Shown here one piece after another: positions 26,182 through 35,788 of a stretch of DNA of 64,000 nucleotides (positions are counted from its first letter, which is position 1; each line of letters starts with the position of its first letter). The stretch covers positions 38,797-102,796 of the forward strand of contig NZ_LMRV01000033.1 of NCBI RefSeq assembly GCF_001428245.1, read 5' to 3'. A program made the position numbers and the translations under genes. The notes beneath the pieces are model-generated. The model ran no database searches and was not told the DNA's origin. It worked only from the letters and a program-made list of their open reading frames with translations. This stretch comes from Paenibacillus sp. Soil522 (GTDB lineage: Bacteria > Bacillota > Bacilli > Paenibacillales > Paenibacillaceae).

Positions 26182-27867
26182 ATGAAGAAGTTGAAAGTGC
26201 TTACAGTATTGGCCCTGGCGGGCGTCATAGCTCTGTCGGGCTGCAGTTCCGGTAGTAAGGTCGAAAACAGCAACAGCGCAACGCCAAAGGAATCGGCAAC
26301 AGCTACGAATTCGGAAGAGCCGGTAACACCGGAAAAGCTTACGTGGTTTGCGGACGGAAGCTACTGGAATCCGCCTTCGCCATGGAGCACCGATCCGAAT
26401 ACGGTAGAAGGAGCCATTACACAGAAGACCGGACTTACGTTTGATTTTAACGTTCCGGCGCAGGATGGCGTCATGAAGCTCAGCTTGATGCTTACGACTT
26501 TAGAAGATCTTCCGGACATCATTACGCTTACGGATGGCAAAATGCAAAAGAAGCTGGTTGATTCCGGCAAAGTTTGGAATTTGGAAGAGTTTATGCAGAA
26601 GTACAATCCCGAATCGACATTGATTAAGACATTTCCGGAAGACGTAAGGAAAGCGATGATCAGAAAGGACGGCGCTTGGTACGCCATTCCAAGCCATATA
26701 AATTCTGAGGATTTAAAAAAAATGTATCCTCCCGCAAGCGAATTAGTGGCCGACGCAGGCAACTATGCCCACAATCATAATGCCATGTTCAACGAGAAGA
26801 TTATGAAAGAGGCCGGCATATCCGTTGATGATCTCAAAACCGAGGACGGTGTACTGGCTGCTTTCGAAAAAGTCAAGAGCTTGAAGGTCGACGGCGCGCC
26901 TGTCATCCCGTTGCATATCGGCGGCAAATTTTATCAGGGTGATACGTTTTACACGCTTCAGGAACAATTTGGCGCAATGAACGTGGACAAGGATGGCAAT
27001 TACCGGGATGTGATTTTTTCTTCAGAGATGAAGCATGTGATGGAATTCTTAAACAAGACATACCGTAACGGATATTTAGATCCAGGTCAAATGATCTTAG
27101 ATCATGCGGGTATTGCTGCGGCTATAGCGACCGGACGCGTCTTCTGCTTTATCGGAAATGTGGCGATCACAAATTATACTAATAAAGATCTCAATATGTC
27201 CTGGGTCAGTCCGGGACCGATCCAGTCGAATCAGAATACAAAACCGGTATTTGGCCGTAATTTGCAGACGGGGACAGGCTGGATGCAAACCTACGTTGCC
27301 AAGACAGCCAAGCATCCGGAACGAATTGCCAAATGGCTTGATTTTATGACCAGCGATGACGGAAAAGCACTTCTCTTCTATGGTTTTGAAGGCACGCATT
27401 ACACGGTGAAGGATGGTCTCTTCATCAGAACCGAGCAAGGAATAAAAGGTCGAACCGATCAAACGAAAACAGGGATAGATATGTTCTGGCAATTCGACAA
27501 TAGGGCTTGGTGGGACCATGTGACACCTGCTCCTTCTGACCCAATCGATATTATGGGCATACAGGTGATGACGGCGGCTGCAAAAGCATCCATCATGTAT
27601 GATGGTTCGGCGCTAGCTATGCCAGAAGGTCTCTTCCCGGCCGGCAGCAAAGAGGCGAATGCTGAGGCTGAAATCAAGCTTTATCGGGAAGCCCAGATTT
27701 CCAAAATTGTATTGTCCAAGGATGAGGCTGAATTTAATAAAAATTACGATGAGTTGATCAGCAAACTTAAGAATCTCGGTCAGAGTGAGATCGATGCGAA
27801 GAAGAATGAAAAGTTCCATGAGCAGCAACAAGAATATGGCACAACGCTTAAAGGAATCAATTCGTAA
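26182..27867 (+). CDS. Extracellular solute-binding lipoprotein of a sugar ABC transporter (cluster A, copy 1)
   Basis: A 561-residue lipoprotein. The signal MKKLKVLTVLALAGVIALSG is followed by the lipobox Cys (LSGC), then a Ser/Thr/Asn-rich linker and the LplA/YtcQ-type binding fold starting at KLTWFADGSYWNPPSPW. The conserved hinge and ligand regions (KTGLTFDFNVPAQ, DKDGNYRDVIFS, WLDFMTSDDGKAL) are kept. It would capture an oligosaccharide at the cell surface for the permeases at 29996-31904. Its neighbour at 28232 is a tandem-duplicate paralogue, so the transporter may use two binding proteins of different specificity. AGGGGTGAT lies before the ATG. Confidence 0.9.
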   Translation: MKKLKVLTVLALAGVIALSGCSSGSKVENSNSATPKESATATNSEEPVTPEKLTWFADGSYWNPPSPWSTDPNTVEGAITQKTGLTFDFNVPAQDGVMKLSLMLTTLEDLPDIITLTDGKMQKKLVDSGKVWNLEEFMQKYNPESTLIKTFPEDVRKAMIRKDGAWYAIPSHINSEDLKKMYPPASELVADAGNYAHNHNAMFNEKIMKEAGISVDDLKTEDGVLAAFEKVKSLKVDGAPVIPLHIGGKFYQGDTFYTLQEQFGAMNVDKDGNYRDVIFSSEMKHVMEFLNKTYRNGYLDPGQMILDHAGIAAAIATGRVFCFIGNVAITNYTNKDLNMSWVSPGPIQSNQNTKPVFGRNLQTGTGWMQTYVAKTAKHPERIAKWLDFMTSDDGKALLFYGFEGTHYTVKDGLFIRTEQGIKGRTDQTKTGIDMFWQFDNRAWWDHVTPAPSDPIDIMGIQVMTAAAKASIMYDGSALAMPEGLFPAGSKEANAEAEIKLYREAQISKIVLSKDEAEFNKNYDELISKLKNLGQSEIDAKKNEKFHEQQQEYGTTLKGINS

Positions 27868-27887
27868 TTGCTCTATCGAAGGCGGAT

Positions 27888-27915
27888 AATGCCAAAGTGC
27901 TTGCACTTTGGCATT
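27888..27915 (+). promoter_or_regulatory. Intra-operon stem-loop after the first lipoprotein gene
   Basis: AATGCCAAAGTGC and GCACTTTGGCATT are perfect arms with a 2-nt gap and no long T run. Position and counterpart at 29930 suggest a transcript-stabilising or attenuating hairpin, which would favour lipoprotein over permease expression. Confidence 0.6.
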
Positions 27916-27950
27916 ATTTATCATTGACCGGATAGGAGGAAACATACAGA

Positions 27951-28117
27951 TGAAGACGATAACGGCGAGTACAAGAACTCCTGTTGTCAAAAAGAGAAAT
28001 AACCATTATCTGGGGTGTGATTTACGAACTCAAGTGGAATTGCAAACCATGATTTGGCCAGCGATTATTCTAATATTTATTTTAATATTCTTCCCGAGTA
28101 AACACCGGAAAATATAA
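27951..28117 (+). pseudogene. LplB permease N-terminus truncated at a duplication junction
   Basis: The ORF starts MKTITASTRTPVVKKRNNHY and matches the start of the intact permease at 29996 for about 49 residues (LGCDLRTQVELQTMIWPAII). It then changes into PSKHRKI, the last residues of the YesN regulator, and stops. It encodes a 55-residue peptide with one membrane segment. It is the scar of the 2,049-bp tandem duplication. Confidence 0.8.
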
Positions 28118-28231
28118 TGCGACAAAAATCTACACCAAACTAAAAAAAAACTTAAGCATATGGATGTCCAGGTGTACGGGGTAAGATGAGGGTGTCTCAA
28201 CCAACATACATTACAGGGGTGAACAGCAAGT

Positions 28232-29914
28232 ATGAAGAAGTTGAAAATGCTTACAGTATTGGCCTTGGCGGGCGTCATAGCTCTATCGGGCTGCAGTTCC
28301 GGTAATAAGGTCGAAAACACACCACAGGAATCAGCAACCGCAACGAATTCGACAGAGCCGGTAAAACCGGAGAAGGTTACCTGGTTTTCGGATGCAGGCT
28401 ACTGGAATCCGCCATCGCCATGGAACACCGATCCAAACACCGTACAAGGAGTTATTACACAGAAGACCGGACTTACGTTTGACTTTAACATTCCGGCGCA
28501 AGAAGGAGGCACGAAGCTCAGCTTGATGCTGGCGACTTCGGGTGATCTTCCGGATGTCATGACGGTCACGGACACTGCTTTGGTCAAGAAGTTGATTGAT
28601 GCGGATAAAGTCTGGGATTTGGATGAGTTTCTGAAGAAGTACAATCCTTCTTCGACGTTGCTAAAGAGTATTCCGCAAGACATGAAACAGGCGATGATCA
28701 CACGTGACGGCGGTTGGTATGCGTTTCCGAGCCATCTAGACTCGGCTGACGCAAGAGAAATGTACCCTCCCTCAGGCGGATTTTATTCCGACGGAGCCAA
28801 ATTCCGCAATAACAATGCGGTAATTTTAAATGAACAACTCATGGAACAGGCTGGCATATCCGTTGAGGATATCAAGACGGAGGACGATTTACTTGCGGCT
28901 TTCGAAAAAGTTAAGGGTATGAAGGTTGAGGGAGCGGATGTCATTCCACTGCTAGTCAGTGGTAAAGGTTACCAAGGTGCTACACTCGCTACGCTTCAGG
29001 ATCATTTTGGCGCTATGCCGGTGGACAAGGCTGGCAATTACCGTGATATCATTTTTGCTCCGGAAACGAAACATGCGCTGGATTTCATGTTCAAGGCGGC
29101 TCAAGAAGGCTACTTTGATGCGGGTCAAATGACCTTGGATGATGGGGGTATAAAGGCGGCTGCTTTATCTGGTCGAGTATTATGCTTTATCGGGAGTACG
29201 CCGTCTACCTCTGTTGCCGATGCTAATAATGGTTTGACTTGGGTGTCGCCTGGTCCGATCCTGTCTAACCAGAACACGAAGCCCGTTACAGGACGGTATT
29301 TAAAGGCTGGGACTGGCTGGATGCAGACTTTAATTTCCAAATCGGCTTCACATCCGGAGCGCATTGCGAAGTGGCTTGATTTTATGACCAGCCATGAAGG
29401 ATTGCTGCTCCACTATTACGGGTTCGAAGGCAAGGGATACAACATCGAGGACGGTGTCGCTGTCCAAACCGAGCTAGGACAGCAAGAATCTAAGGATTAC
29501 GCGCAAACGGGAGTATTTGCTTTCTGGCCTTTCCATAATATTGCTTGGCATGACCATGCGACAGCTCCTCCTACAACTTTGAACGGCGTAGACGGTCTGA
29601 TGGCCATGCAGTTGCAGACGGCAGCTGGGAAAAAATCGGTTATATTTGATACTGCGCCGTTAAGCATGCCACCCGATTTCATTCCGGCCGATAGTAAAAT
29701 GGCGAGCAATCAGGCGCAAATCAAGACGTATAAGGAGGCCCAAATTTCCAAGATTATATTGGCAAAGGATGAGGCCGCATCTAACAAATTGTACGACGAG
29801 ATGATCAGCAAGATCAAGGATCTCGGTCAGACTGAAATTGATGCCAAAATGAACGAGCAATTCCATAAACAGCAAAAAGAGTATGGTGTAACGGTTGTAG
29901 GAATCAATTCGTAA
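28232..29914 (+). CDS. Extracellular solute-binding lipoprotein (cluster A, copy 2)
   Basis: A 560-residue lipoprotein with nearly the same signal peptide (MKKLKMLTVLALAGVIALSG, then Cys) and the same fold as the gene at 26182 (KVTWFSDAGYWNPPSPW, KTGLTFDFNIPAQ). The leader before the start (CATTACAGGGGTGA-CAGCAA) is also conserved between the two. Differences are concentrated in the middle, including the region YPPSGGFYSDGAKFRNNNAV and the loop near GLTWVSPG, where ligand contact is likely, so specificity may have split after duplication. It is closer to the permease genes than its sister and is followed by the same kind of hairpin. Confidence 0.9.
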   Translation: MKKLKMLTVLALAGVIALSGCSSGNKVENTPQESATATNSTEPVKPEKVTWFSDAGYWNPPSPWNTDPNTVQGVITQKTGLTFDFNIPAQEGGTKLSLMLATSGDLPDVMTVTDTALVKKLIDADKVWDLDEFLKKYNPSSTLLKSIPQDMKQAMITRDGGWYAFPSHLDSADAREMYPPSGGFYSDGAKFRNNNAVILNEQLMEQAGISVEDIKTEDDLLAAFEKVKGMKVEGADVIPLLVSGKGYQGATLATLQDHFGAMPVDKAGNYRDIIFAPETKHALDFMFKAAQEGYFDAGQMTLDDGGIKAAALSGRVLCFIGSTPSTSVADANNGLTWVSPGPILSNQNTKPVTGRYLKAGTGWMQTLISKSASHPERIAKWLDFMTSHEGLLLHYYGFEGKGYNIEDGVAVQTELGQQESKDYAQTGVFAFWPFHNIAWHDHATAPPTTLNGVDGLMAMQLQTAAGKKSVIFDTAPLSMPPDFIPADSKMASNQAQIKTYKEAQISKIILAKDEAASNKLYDEMISKIKDLGQTEIDAKMNEQFHKQQKEYGVTVVGINS

Positions 29915-29929
29915 TCAATGAATCAATAG

Positions 29930-29962
29930 ATAGTGCCAAAGTGGCAAAAGCTTTGGCACTAT
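29930..29962 (+). promoter_or_regulatory. Intra-operon stem-loop after the second lipoprotein gene
   Basis: ATAGTGCCAAAG and CTTTGGCACTAT arms about 9 nt apart. It corresponds in position to the hairpin at 27888, with compensating changes in the arms. Confidence 0.6.
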
Positions 29963-29995
29963 CCCATTTAATGGGCTGGAGGGAGAGACATACAG

Positions 29996-30967
29996 ATGAA
30001 AACGGTTACTGTGAGCGCCGGATTGGATAGAGTTAAAAAAAGAAAAGCTCATGTTCTGGGGCACGATCTGCGAACTCAGCTGGAATTGAAGGTTATGCTT
30101 TGGCCGGCAATTCTCTTAATTTTTATATTTAATTTTTTTCCATTATTCGGTCTGATTATGGCATTTAAGCAATACGATCCATTTAGCGGCATTAAAGGTA
30201 TATTTACTAGTCAATGGAATAATTTCGAGAATTTCACGATTGTTTTTGAAAGTTTTCAATTTTGGCCCATGGTGAAGAATACGATCGGAATCAACCTGAT
30301 CGGCTCATTAGTGGGATTGCCGGCAACCCTTTTCTTCGCTTTACTGCTGAGTGAGATTACGAGCCAAAAGTTCAAGTCGTTCATTCAAACGATCACTTAT
30401 CTGCCTCATTTTCTATCATGGGTTATCTACGGCGGGTTGTTTATTACCTTGCTGAATCCCCAAGGCGGCATTGTCAATTATTTGCTGACGGAGCTCCATC
30501 TCGTAGAGAAGCCGATTCAATTTCTTGGCGATCCGAGTTACTTCTGGGGGATTGCGATCGGGACAGGTCTCCTGAAAGAATTAGGCTGGGGAGCGATATT
30601 GTATTTGGCTGCAATCGCCGGCGTCGATCAATCCTTATACGAGGCTGCCGCTATTGACGGAGCGGGGCGGTTCAAGAGAATGTGGCACATCACGATCCCA
30701 AGTATTACGCCGACGGTTATGATCTTGATTATTTTCTCCGTAAGCGGCATGCTGAACAACAACTTTACCCAAATCTTCGTTTTTCAAAATACGCTCAACT
30801 TGGAGGCAAGCCAGGTCATTGATACGTATTTGTATCAAACGGGGCTTCTGGATTTCCAATTTGCGAGGGCGACGGCAATTGGCTTGCTCAAGTCGGTGCT
30901 TGCGCTGGCGTTGTTGGTCGGAGCCAACTATGCATCTAAAAAATTGACAAAATCGGGCTTATTCTAA
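29996..30967 (+). CDS. LplB-type sugar ABC transporter permease (cluster A)
   Basis: A 323-residue integral membrane protein of the binding-protein-dependent permease family with about six helices. A basic N-terminal tail precedes WPAILLIFIFNFFPLFGLIM. The EAA loop that contacts the ATPase reads LYEAAAIDGAGRFKRMWHIT. Variant motifs around FLGDPSYFWG and KELGWG are typical of LplB/YtcP partners. No ATPase gene is present, as usual for this family, which shares MsmX-like ATPases. A GGAGGGAG ribosome site precedes the ATG. It forms a heterodimer with the permease 13 bp downstream. Confidence 0.9.
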   Translation: MKTVTVSAGLDRVKKRKAHVLGHDLRTQLELKVMLWPAILLIFIFNFFPLFGLIMAFKQYDPFSGIKGIFTSQWNNFENFTIVFESFQFWPMVKNTIGINLIGSLVGLPATLFFALLLSEITSQKFKSFIQTITYLPHFLSWVIYGGLFITLLNPQGGIVNYLLTELHLVEKPIQFLGDPSYFWGIAIGTGLLKELGWGAILYLAAIAGVDQSLYEAAAIDGAGRFKRMWHITIPSITPTVMILIIFSVSGMLNNNFTQIFVFQNTLNLEASQVIDTYLYQTGLLDFQFARATAIGLLKSVLALALLVGANYASKKLTKSGLF

Positions 30968-30980
30968 GGAGGCGAGCATA

Positions 30981-31904
30981 ATGATTCGAGGCAAGTCTCT
31001 AGGGGAACGCGCGTTCAATATATCGAATATCGTGTTTATGATCATCCTGATGTTTGTAACCATCTATCCGTTTTGGTATGCGGTGATCAGTTCCTTGAAT
31101 GGGGGGGCGGATCTGATGCGGGGTTCTATATTTCTTTGGCCCCGGCAGTTTACATGGGCAAGCTGGCAGACCGTTATGGCGGATGACGGACTGATGAAGG
31201 CAGCATGGGTTACCGCCTCGCGGACCATCATCGTTACTGTGGTGTCAATCCTGTACACGGCTATGTTCGCCTATGCTTTTTCCCGGCCTTATTTAAAGGG
31301 AAAGAAATGGTATGCGATTATCGGATTTACCAGCATGTATTTTAGCGGCGGATTAATTCCTTCCTTTTTGCTGATCAATTGGTTGGGGCTGTACGATAAC
31401 TATTGGGTCTATATTATCCCTTCGCTGTTTGGCGGTTTCTGGAATGTAATCATTCTTAACGCAAATTACAAGGCGATACCCGACTCACTGTTCGAATCGG
31501 CCAAAATGGACGGGTCCAGTGAATTCAGGATCTTTTTCCAAATCGTCTTGCCCCTGTCGAAGCCGGTTTTAGCCGCATTATCCGTTTTCACAGCAGTAGG
31601 CGTATGGAATGACTATGGAACAACATTGTACTTCACGCAATCCAGTGATTTGCAAACGGTGCAGTATTTGATTTTGAAATTGCTGCAGACGAGTAGCGCG
31701 GCGGAAAAGATGTCTTCTTCAGCCGTGCTCACGAATCCGGCAGTGGCCGATTTGCTGAACGCCGCTAAAGGTTCAGGATTGGTGACTGCGAAGACGATTG
31801 AACTGGCTGCAATGGTTATTGCATCGATTCCTATGCTTATCTTGTACCCCTTCGCGCAACGGTTTTTCACCAAAGGCGTTCTGCTCGGGTCGGTGAAAGG
31901 ATAA
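30981..31904 (+). CDS. LplC/YtcP-type sugar ABC transporter permease (cluster A)
   Basis: A 307-residue six-helix permease. The start IRGKSLGERAFNISNIVFMI leads into helix 1. FYLTVVP-like sequences are replaced by FSGGLIPSFLLINWLGLYDN. The EAA loop is LFESAKMDGSSEFRIFFQIV, and the protein ends QRFFTKGVLLGSVKG, the conserved family C-terminus. GGAGGCGAG lies before the ATG. It completes the cluster A importer. Confidence 0.9.
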   Translation: MIRGKSLGERAFNISNIVFMIILMFVTIYPFWYAVISSLNGGADLMRGSIFLWPRQFTWASWQTVMADDGLMKAAWVTASRTIIVTVVSILYTAMFAYAFSRPYLKGKKWYAIIGFTSMYFSGGLIPSFLLINWLGLYDNYWVYIIPSLFGGFWNVIILNANYKAIPDSLFESAKMDGSSEFRIFFQIVLPLSKPVLAALSVFTAVGVWNDYGTTLYFTQSSDLQTVQYLILKLLQTSSAAEKMSSSAVLTNPAVADLLNAAKGSGLVTAKTIELAAMVIASIPMLILYPFAQRFFTKGVLLGSVKG

Positions 31905-31998
31905 TATGGCATGTCAGCTGCAATCAAGGTCGAACCGGATCAAGCTGCGCCTGGAAACCTGGCAGCAAAAACTACATTAGACTGGATTGAGGGATAAT

Positions 31999-32943
31999 AT
32001 GACCCTTAGGGAAAGATATACCGGCTATCTGTTCGTCTATTTTACCGACGATGAGGGCCAAGGCGGCGAGGAAATCTATTTCGCTTTAAGCAAGGGGAAC
32101 GATCCGCTGCATTGGCAGGAACTGAATGGCGGTAAGCCTGTTCTTCTCTCACAACTGGGAGAAAAGGGCGTGCGCGATCCGTTCATCATCAGGTCGCCTC
32201 ATGGAGACAAGTTCTTCTTGCTGGGAACGGATCTCAAGGCGCACGGAGGAGGAGGGGATTGGTCTCGCGCCGTAAACGAAGGCAGCCGATCCATCCTGAT
32301 ATGGGAATCGCAGGATCTGATACACTGGTCCGAGCAGAGGATGGTTGAAATCGCGCCTCCGGATGCGGGCTGCGCCTGGGCCCCAGAAGCGATCTACGAT
32401 GCCGATTCGGAGCAATATTTCGTTTATTGGGCCTCCATGCTTGGAGATAAGGAAGCGGAAGGCGGCAAAGAGCGTTATCATCGTATGATGGTGGCCAGAA
32501 CTAACGATTTTGTGAATTTTTCGGAGCCAGAGGTCTTTATCGACTACGGGATTTCCGTTATTGATACGACGATGATTCAAGAAGGTAGAAAGATATATCG
32601 CTTCTCCAAGAAAGAAGATCTCTCCACTGTGTTCCAGGAGTCGGGGAATTCGTTCCTTGCTCCGAGCTTTACCCCGATCCGTGAAAATATCGGGCAGGAA
32701 TGGATGAAACGCGGCGAAGGTCCGATCGTGTTTAAATCCAATGAGGAAGACAAATGGTATCTATTTGTCGATGAGTATGGTTTAAGAGGCTATATTCCGT
32801 TGGTAACGACGGATCTGGATTCGGGCGTATGGACGAAACCTGCGGAATTTTCGTTGCCGGTCAAGCCGCGTCATGGGTCTGTATTGCCGGTTACACGCTC
32901 CGAATACCAAAGGTTGCTTTCTGAATATGGCAGAGATGATTAA
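31999..32943 (+). CDS. GH43-like five-bladed beta-propeller glycosidase
   Basis: A 314-residue protein without signal peptide. The ATG at 31999 has GAGGGAT before it; a TTG at 31987 is in frame but less likely. Propeller motifs include GVRDPFIIR with the expected catalytic base Asp, CAWAPEAIYD, and the later acidic RGEGPIVFKS. These match the GH43 clan (arabinofuranosidase, xylosidase, arabinanase). Exact activity is unclear because the N-terminal blade is short. It is the last gene after the cluster A permeases and probably processes the imported oligosaccharide. Confidence 0.7.
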   Translation: MTLRERYTGYLFVYFTDDEGQGGEEIYFALSKGNDPLHWQELNGGKPVLLSQLGEKGVRDPFIIRSPHGDKFFLLGTDLKAHGGGGDWSRAVNEGSRSILIWESQDLIHWSEQRMVEIAPPDAGCAWAPEAIYDADSEQYFVYWASMLGDKEAEGGKERYHRMMVARTNDFVNFSEPEVFIDYGISVIDTTMIQEGRKIYRFSKKEDLSTVFQESGNSFLAPSFTPIRENIGQEWMKRGEGPIVFKSNEEDKWYLFVDEYGLRGYIPLVTTDLDSGVWTKPAEFSLPVKPRHGSVLPVTRSEYQRLLSEYGRDD

Positions 32944-32987
32944 TGCCATAGTGACCGGAATTACGATTAGAAATGGAGAATAGCCGA

Positions 32988-35714
32988 ATGACAAAAGTGT
33001 CGGAATGCAATCGCATATATAGGTTAGGAAATTACGCCAATACCTATTCAGAGGTGCCAGCCTCAAATCCCGGACGCGCGTGGCGTGACGGCATGGTTAG
33101 CGGAAACGGCGAGAACGGGTATGTCGCGTCGGGATCGCCGTATTCGGACACCTTTATTTTTCAAAATATGTGGTTCAACTATCCGTCACGAGATCCGAGA
33201 GTCATTCCGGAGGAATTAACGGGGCAGCTTGAGGATGCCAGACGGAATGTTTTTCATCTGAATGATCAATGGAAGATTACGTTTCCGGATGGCTCAACGA
33301 GGATGAGAACCTTTTTTTATAGCTACCACCCGGGACATCAGCTCAGATTAAGCGTAACCGATAAGGGAACCGTGTCCGATTATACAAGATGGACGAATTA
33401 TGAGACGGCGGAAACCGGTGTGCGTTATACCGATGAATGGGGCGAGTGGAGCCGAACCTCGTTTACATCCCGAGAAGACAATGTGTCGATTACGAAGATC
33501 GAACAATCCTCTGCGGGGGCAAAGATCAACATGATCATCTCCATCGACGACATTTCAGGCATGTACAAAGCGCGGGATGGCATGTACTTGTCCGAGCTAT
33601 CGGCGCTCCAATACAAAAAGCTGGTGGATCCGAATGCGGACTATATTGCACAGGTTGCGCATTACCCGTCTTATCTGGGCAGTGAACTGATTGATGGCGG
33701 ATACGCCGGTCTGACGCAGGTCATTGCTGTTAACGGAACCAAGAAGAGAGTGCTGCTCGCAGATACGAATGAACCGATGAATGTCGGAACGGAGCAGAAT
33801 CCTGGGATTCAAGTGATCGACGCTGACGCGGTCTATTTCATCACGCAATCGAATCGAACATTCGATATGGGCAAAATCGACGATTTCGCCGGCATGACGC
33901 GATACGCTATCGTTGACAGTCTGTTTCAGAGTTCGAATGCAGTTGCAGAAAAATATAAAGACGCCGCCGGTCTATTCGATTACAACGCTGCACTCGCGCC
34001 TCACGCACTCAAGCATGCCGCAGAATTTAACGCCGTACGTTTTACACTGAAAGGCGACGAGGATTTCAAGAGCGCAGACAATGAAACGCTAATCAACGCG
34101 CAACAGGAATCAAAATCCAAAATCCATCATGCTTTTATGGAGCAGGTGTATAACCAAGGACGATATGCCTTGATTTGCTGCAGCGGTTCAAGCGCGCCGC
34201 GGTTGTATGGCATGTGGACCGGGGAGTGGAATCCCGGCTGGCGCGGGATCTATACCCTCGACGCCAACGTGAATTTGCAGGTTTCTCCCATGAATACAGG
34301 TCATCTCTCACAGGCTCAGCTCGGATATATCACTTTCTTCTTGAGGAATACGCCTGACTTCGAATACAATGCGCGAATAGCCTACGGGATGCATGATGCG
34401 CTGCAGGTGTCGGTCAACTCGGACATCGACCGCGCAATGCATGTGGAATACGACAACGACTATCCGTTTCAATACTGGAATGCTGGGGCCAGCTGGTGTC
34501 TGCTTCCCATCTTCGAATATTGGCAGTGTTACGGCAATCGGCAGATTCCGATCAACGATTACATGAGAATCCATGCACTGAAGTCCATTCTCAGCGTAAA
34601 AGACGGGGGGCTGACGGATGAACAATTCGATCGGTTGATCGAAAAGGGCCATTTGGATTTGGAGAAGGATATTTTGCTTCCGCTGCTGACCAAGCAGGCT
34701 AATTTCTGGGAGCAGCTATGTACGCCGGAGTACTATACGGATCTAAACGGCAATGCGCGCTATGAGAAAGGCAAGACTACGCTGAATCCGGGCGAGAAAT
34801 ATCTGTTCATCCCCACCTATTCGCCGGAGAATAACCCGATCGGTTACAACAGCACGATTACGGCCAATGCCACGATGGATATTGCGGCGGCGCGGGATGG
34901 GCTGCATATGGTCATCGCCATGGAAAAAACGGTAAAACGCGATGGATATGAAGCCGCAGTAGCCAAATGGGAGGCATTGCTTACCCTGCTGCCGGATTAC
35001 AAGGTTGACAAGGACGGCGCCTTGCGCGAATGGGCGATGCATGAATATAAGGAAAACAACAACCACCGCCATTTGAGCCATCTCTACCCGGCATGGCCCG
35101 CGTATGAAACGCAGAGCAATCTGGGGTTGACGAAAGCTTCGATTATCGCGGCCCAGAACAGAAATAAATACAATACATTGGACGCGACGGCGGGGCACGG
35201 CTGGATGCACAAGGCGCTCGTTTCCGCCAGATTAAAAAACGGCGAAGAGGTCGTCAATTCCCTACTGCCGATGATGACGGATGCCGGTTACTACACTTCC
35301 TTGATGACCGATCATGACACAAACAGAAGAAACGACACCTATTGCACGGATACCTTATTCGGCACGGTGGGAGCTGTAAATGAAGCGCTGCTTTTCTCGA
35401 ATACCGGGGAAATCGAGGTTCTTCCGGCGCTGCCCGCCGAATGGAAAGCGGGATCTATTCACGGGCTAATGTCAAGAAGCCGGGCGGAGGTCAGAGAGTT
35501 ATCCTGGAACCTGGCATCCAACATAGTAAGTGTTACATTAAAAACGGTTGCCGATCAAAATGGAATCAAATTAAGATCAGGTATTCCTTGGACAAAAGCA
35601 ATGGTCAACGGAAAAGAAGCAACGGTGCTAGAGGATGGATTTGGCAACTATATTCACTTAATGCTGAATTCCGGTACAGACGTTACAGTCGAATTTACTT
35701 TACAGACAACATAA
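32988..35714 (+). CDS. Divergent GH95-like glycoside hydrolase
   Basis: A 908-residue protein without a signal peptide. The ATG at 32988 has GGAGA upstream; an ATG at 32973 overlaps that site. The N-terminal part has NPGRAWRDGMVSGNGENGYV, the GH95 start pattern. Putative catalytic positions by motif are N427/N429 (DANVNLQ), E614 (YSPENNP) and D788 (YCTDTLFG), with HRHLSHLYPAWP also diagnostic of the family. These motifs deviate strongly from the two canonical GH95 genes in this window ([14 protein letters not shown]), so it may act on another alpha-L- or D-glycoside. It follows the GH43-like gene by about 45 bp, in the same direction. Confidence 0.7.
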   Translation: MTKVSECNRIYRLGNYANTYSEVPASNPGRAWRDGMVSGNGENGYVASGSPYSDTFIFQNMWFNYPSRDPRVIPEELTGQLEDARRNVFHLNDQWKITFPDGSTRMRTFFYSYHPGHQLRLSVTDKGTVSDYTRWTNYETAETGVRYTDEWGEWSRTSFTSREDNVSITKIEQSSAGAKINMIISIDDISGMYKARDGMYLSELSALQYKKLVDPNADYIAQVAHYPSYLGSELIDGGYAGLTQVIAVNGTKKRVLLADTNEPMNVGTEQNPGIQVIDADAVYFITQSNRTFDMGKIDDFAGMTRYAIVDSLFQSSNAVAEKYKDAAGLFDYNAALAPHALKHAAEFNAVRFTLKGDEDFKSADNETLINAQQESKSKIHHAFMEQVYNQGRYALICCSGSSAPRLYGMWTGEWNPGWRGIYTLDANVNLQVSPMNTGHLSQAQLGYITFFLRNTPDFEYNARIAYGMHDALQVSVNSDIDRAMHVEYDNDYPFQYWNAGASWCLLPIFEYWQCYGNRQIPINDYMRIHALKSILSVKDGGLTDEQFDRLIEKGHLDLEKDILLPLLTKQANFWEQLCTPEYYTDLNGNARYEKGKTTLNPGEKYLFIPTYSPENNPIGYNSTITANATMDIAAARDGLHMVIAMEKTVKRDGYEAAVAKWEALLTLLPDYKVDKDGALREWAMHEYKENNNHRHLSHLYPAWPAYETQSNLGLTKASIIAAQNRNKYNTLDATAGHGWMHKALVSARLKNGEEVVNSLLPMMTDAGYYTSLMTDHDTNRRNDTYCTDTLFGTVGAVNEALLFSNTGEIEVLPALPAEWKAGSIHGLMSRSRAEVRELSWNLASNIVSVTLKTVADQNGIKLRSGIPWTKAMVNGKEATVLEDGFGNYIHLMLNSGTDVTVEFTLQTT

Positions 35715-35788
35715 GGATGATTCATCCAGATTCCCGATCTATGAAATGACATTGAATCTCTTTGCGAAATACAGCCTGCTAATATTCC

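Larger units (their letters stand above)
26045..28093. repeat. Tandem duplication, left unit (2,049 bp)
   Basis: The unit runs from the last codons of the YesN gene through the lipoprotein to the first 50 codons of a permease. CCGAG-AAACACCG-AAAATATA at its start recurs at 28094. The copies have since diverged. Confidence 0.8.
28094..30142. repeat. Tandem duplication, right unit
   Basis: Second copy of the unit. It starts with the duplicated YesN tail and runs through the second lipoprotein into the intact permease, where the homology to the left copy stops at FFP. Confidence 0.8.
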
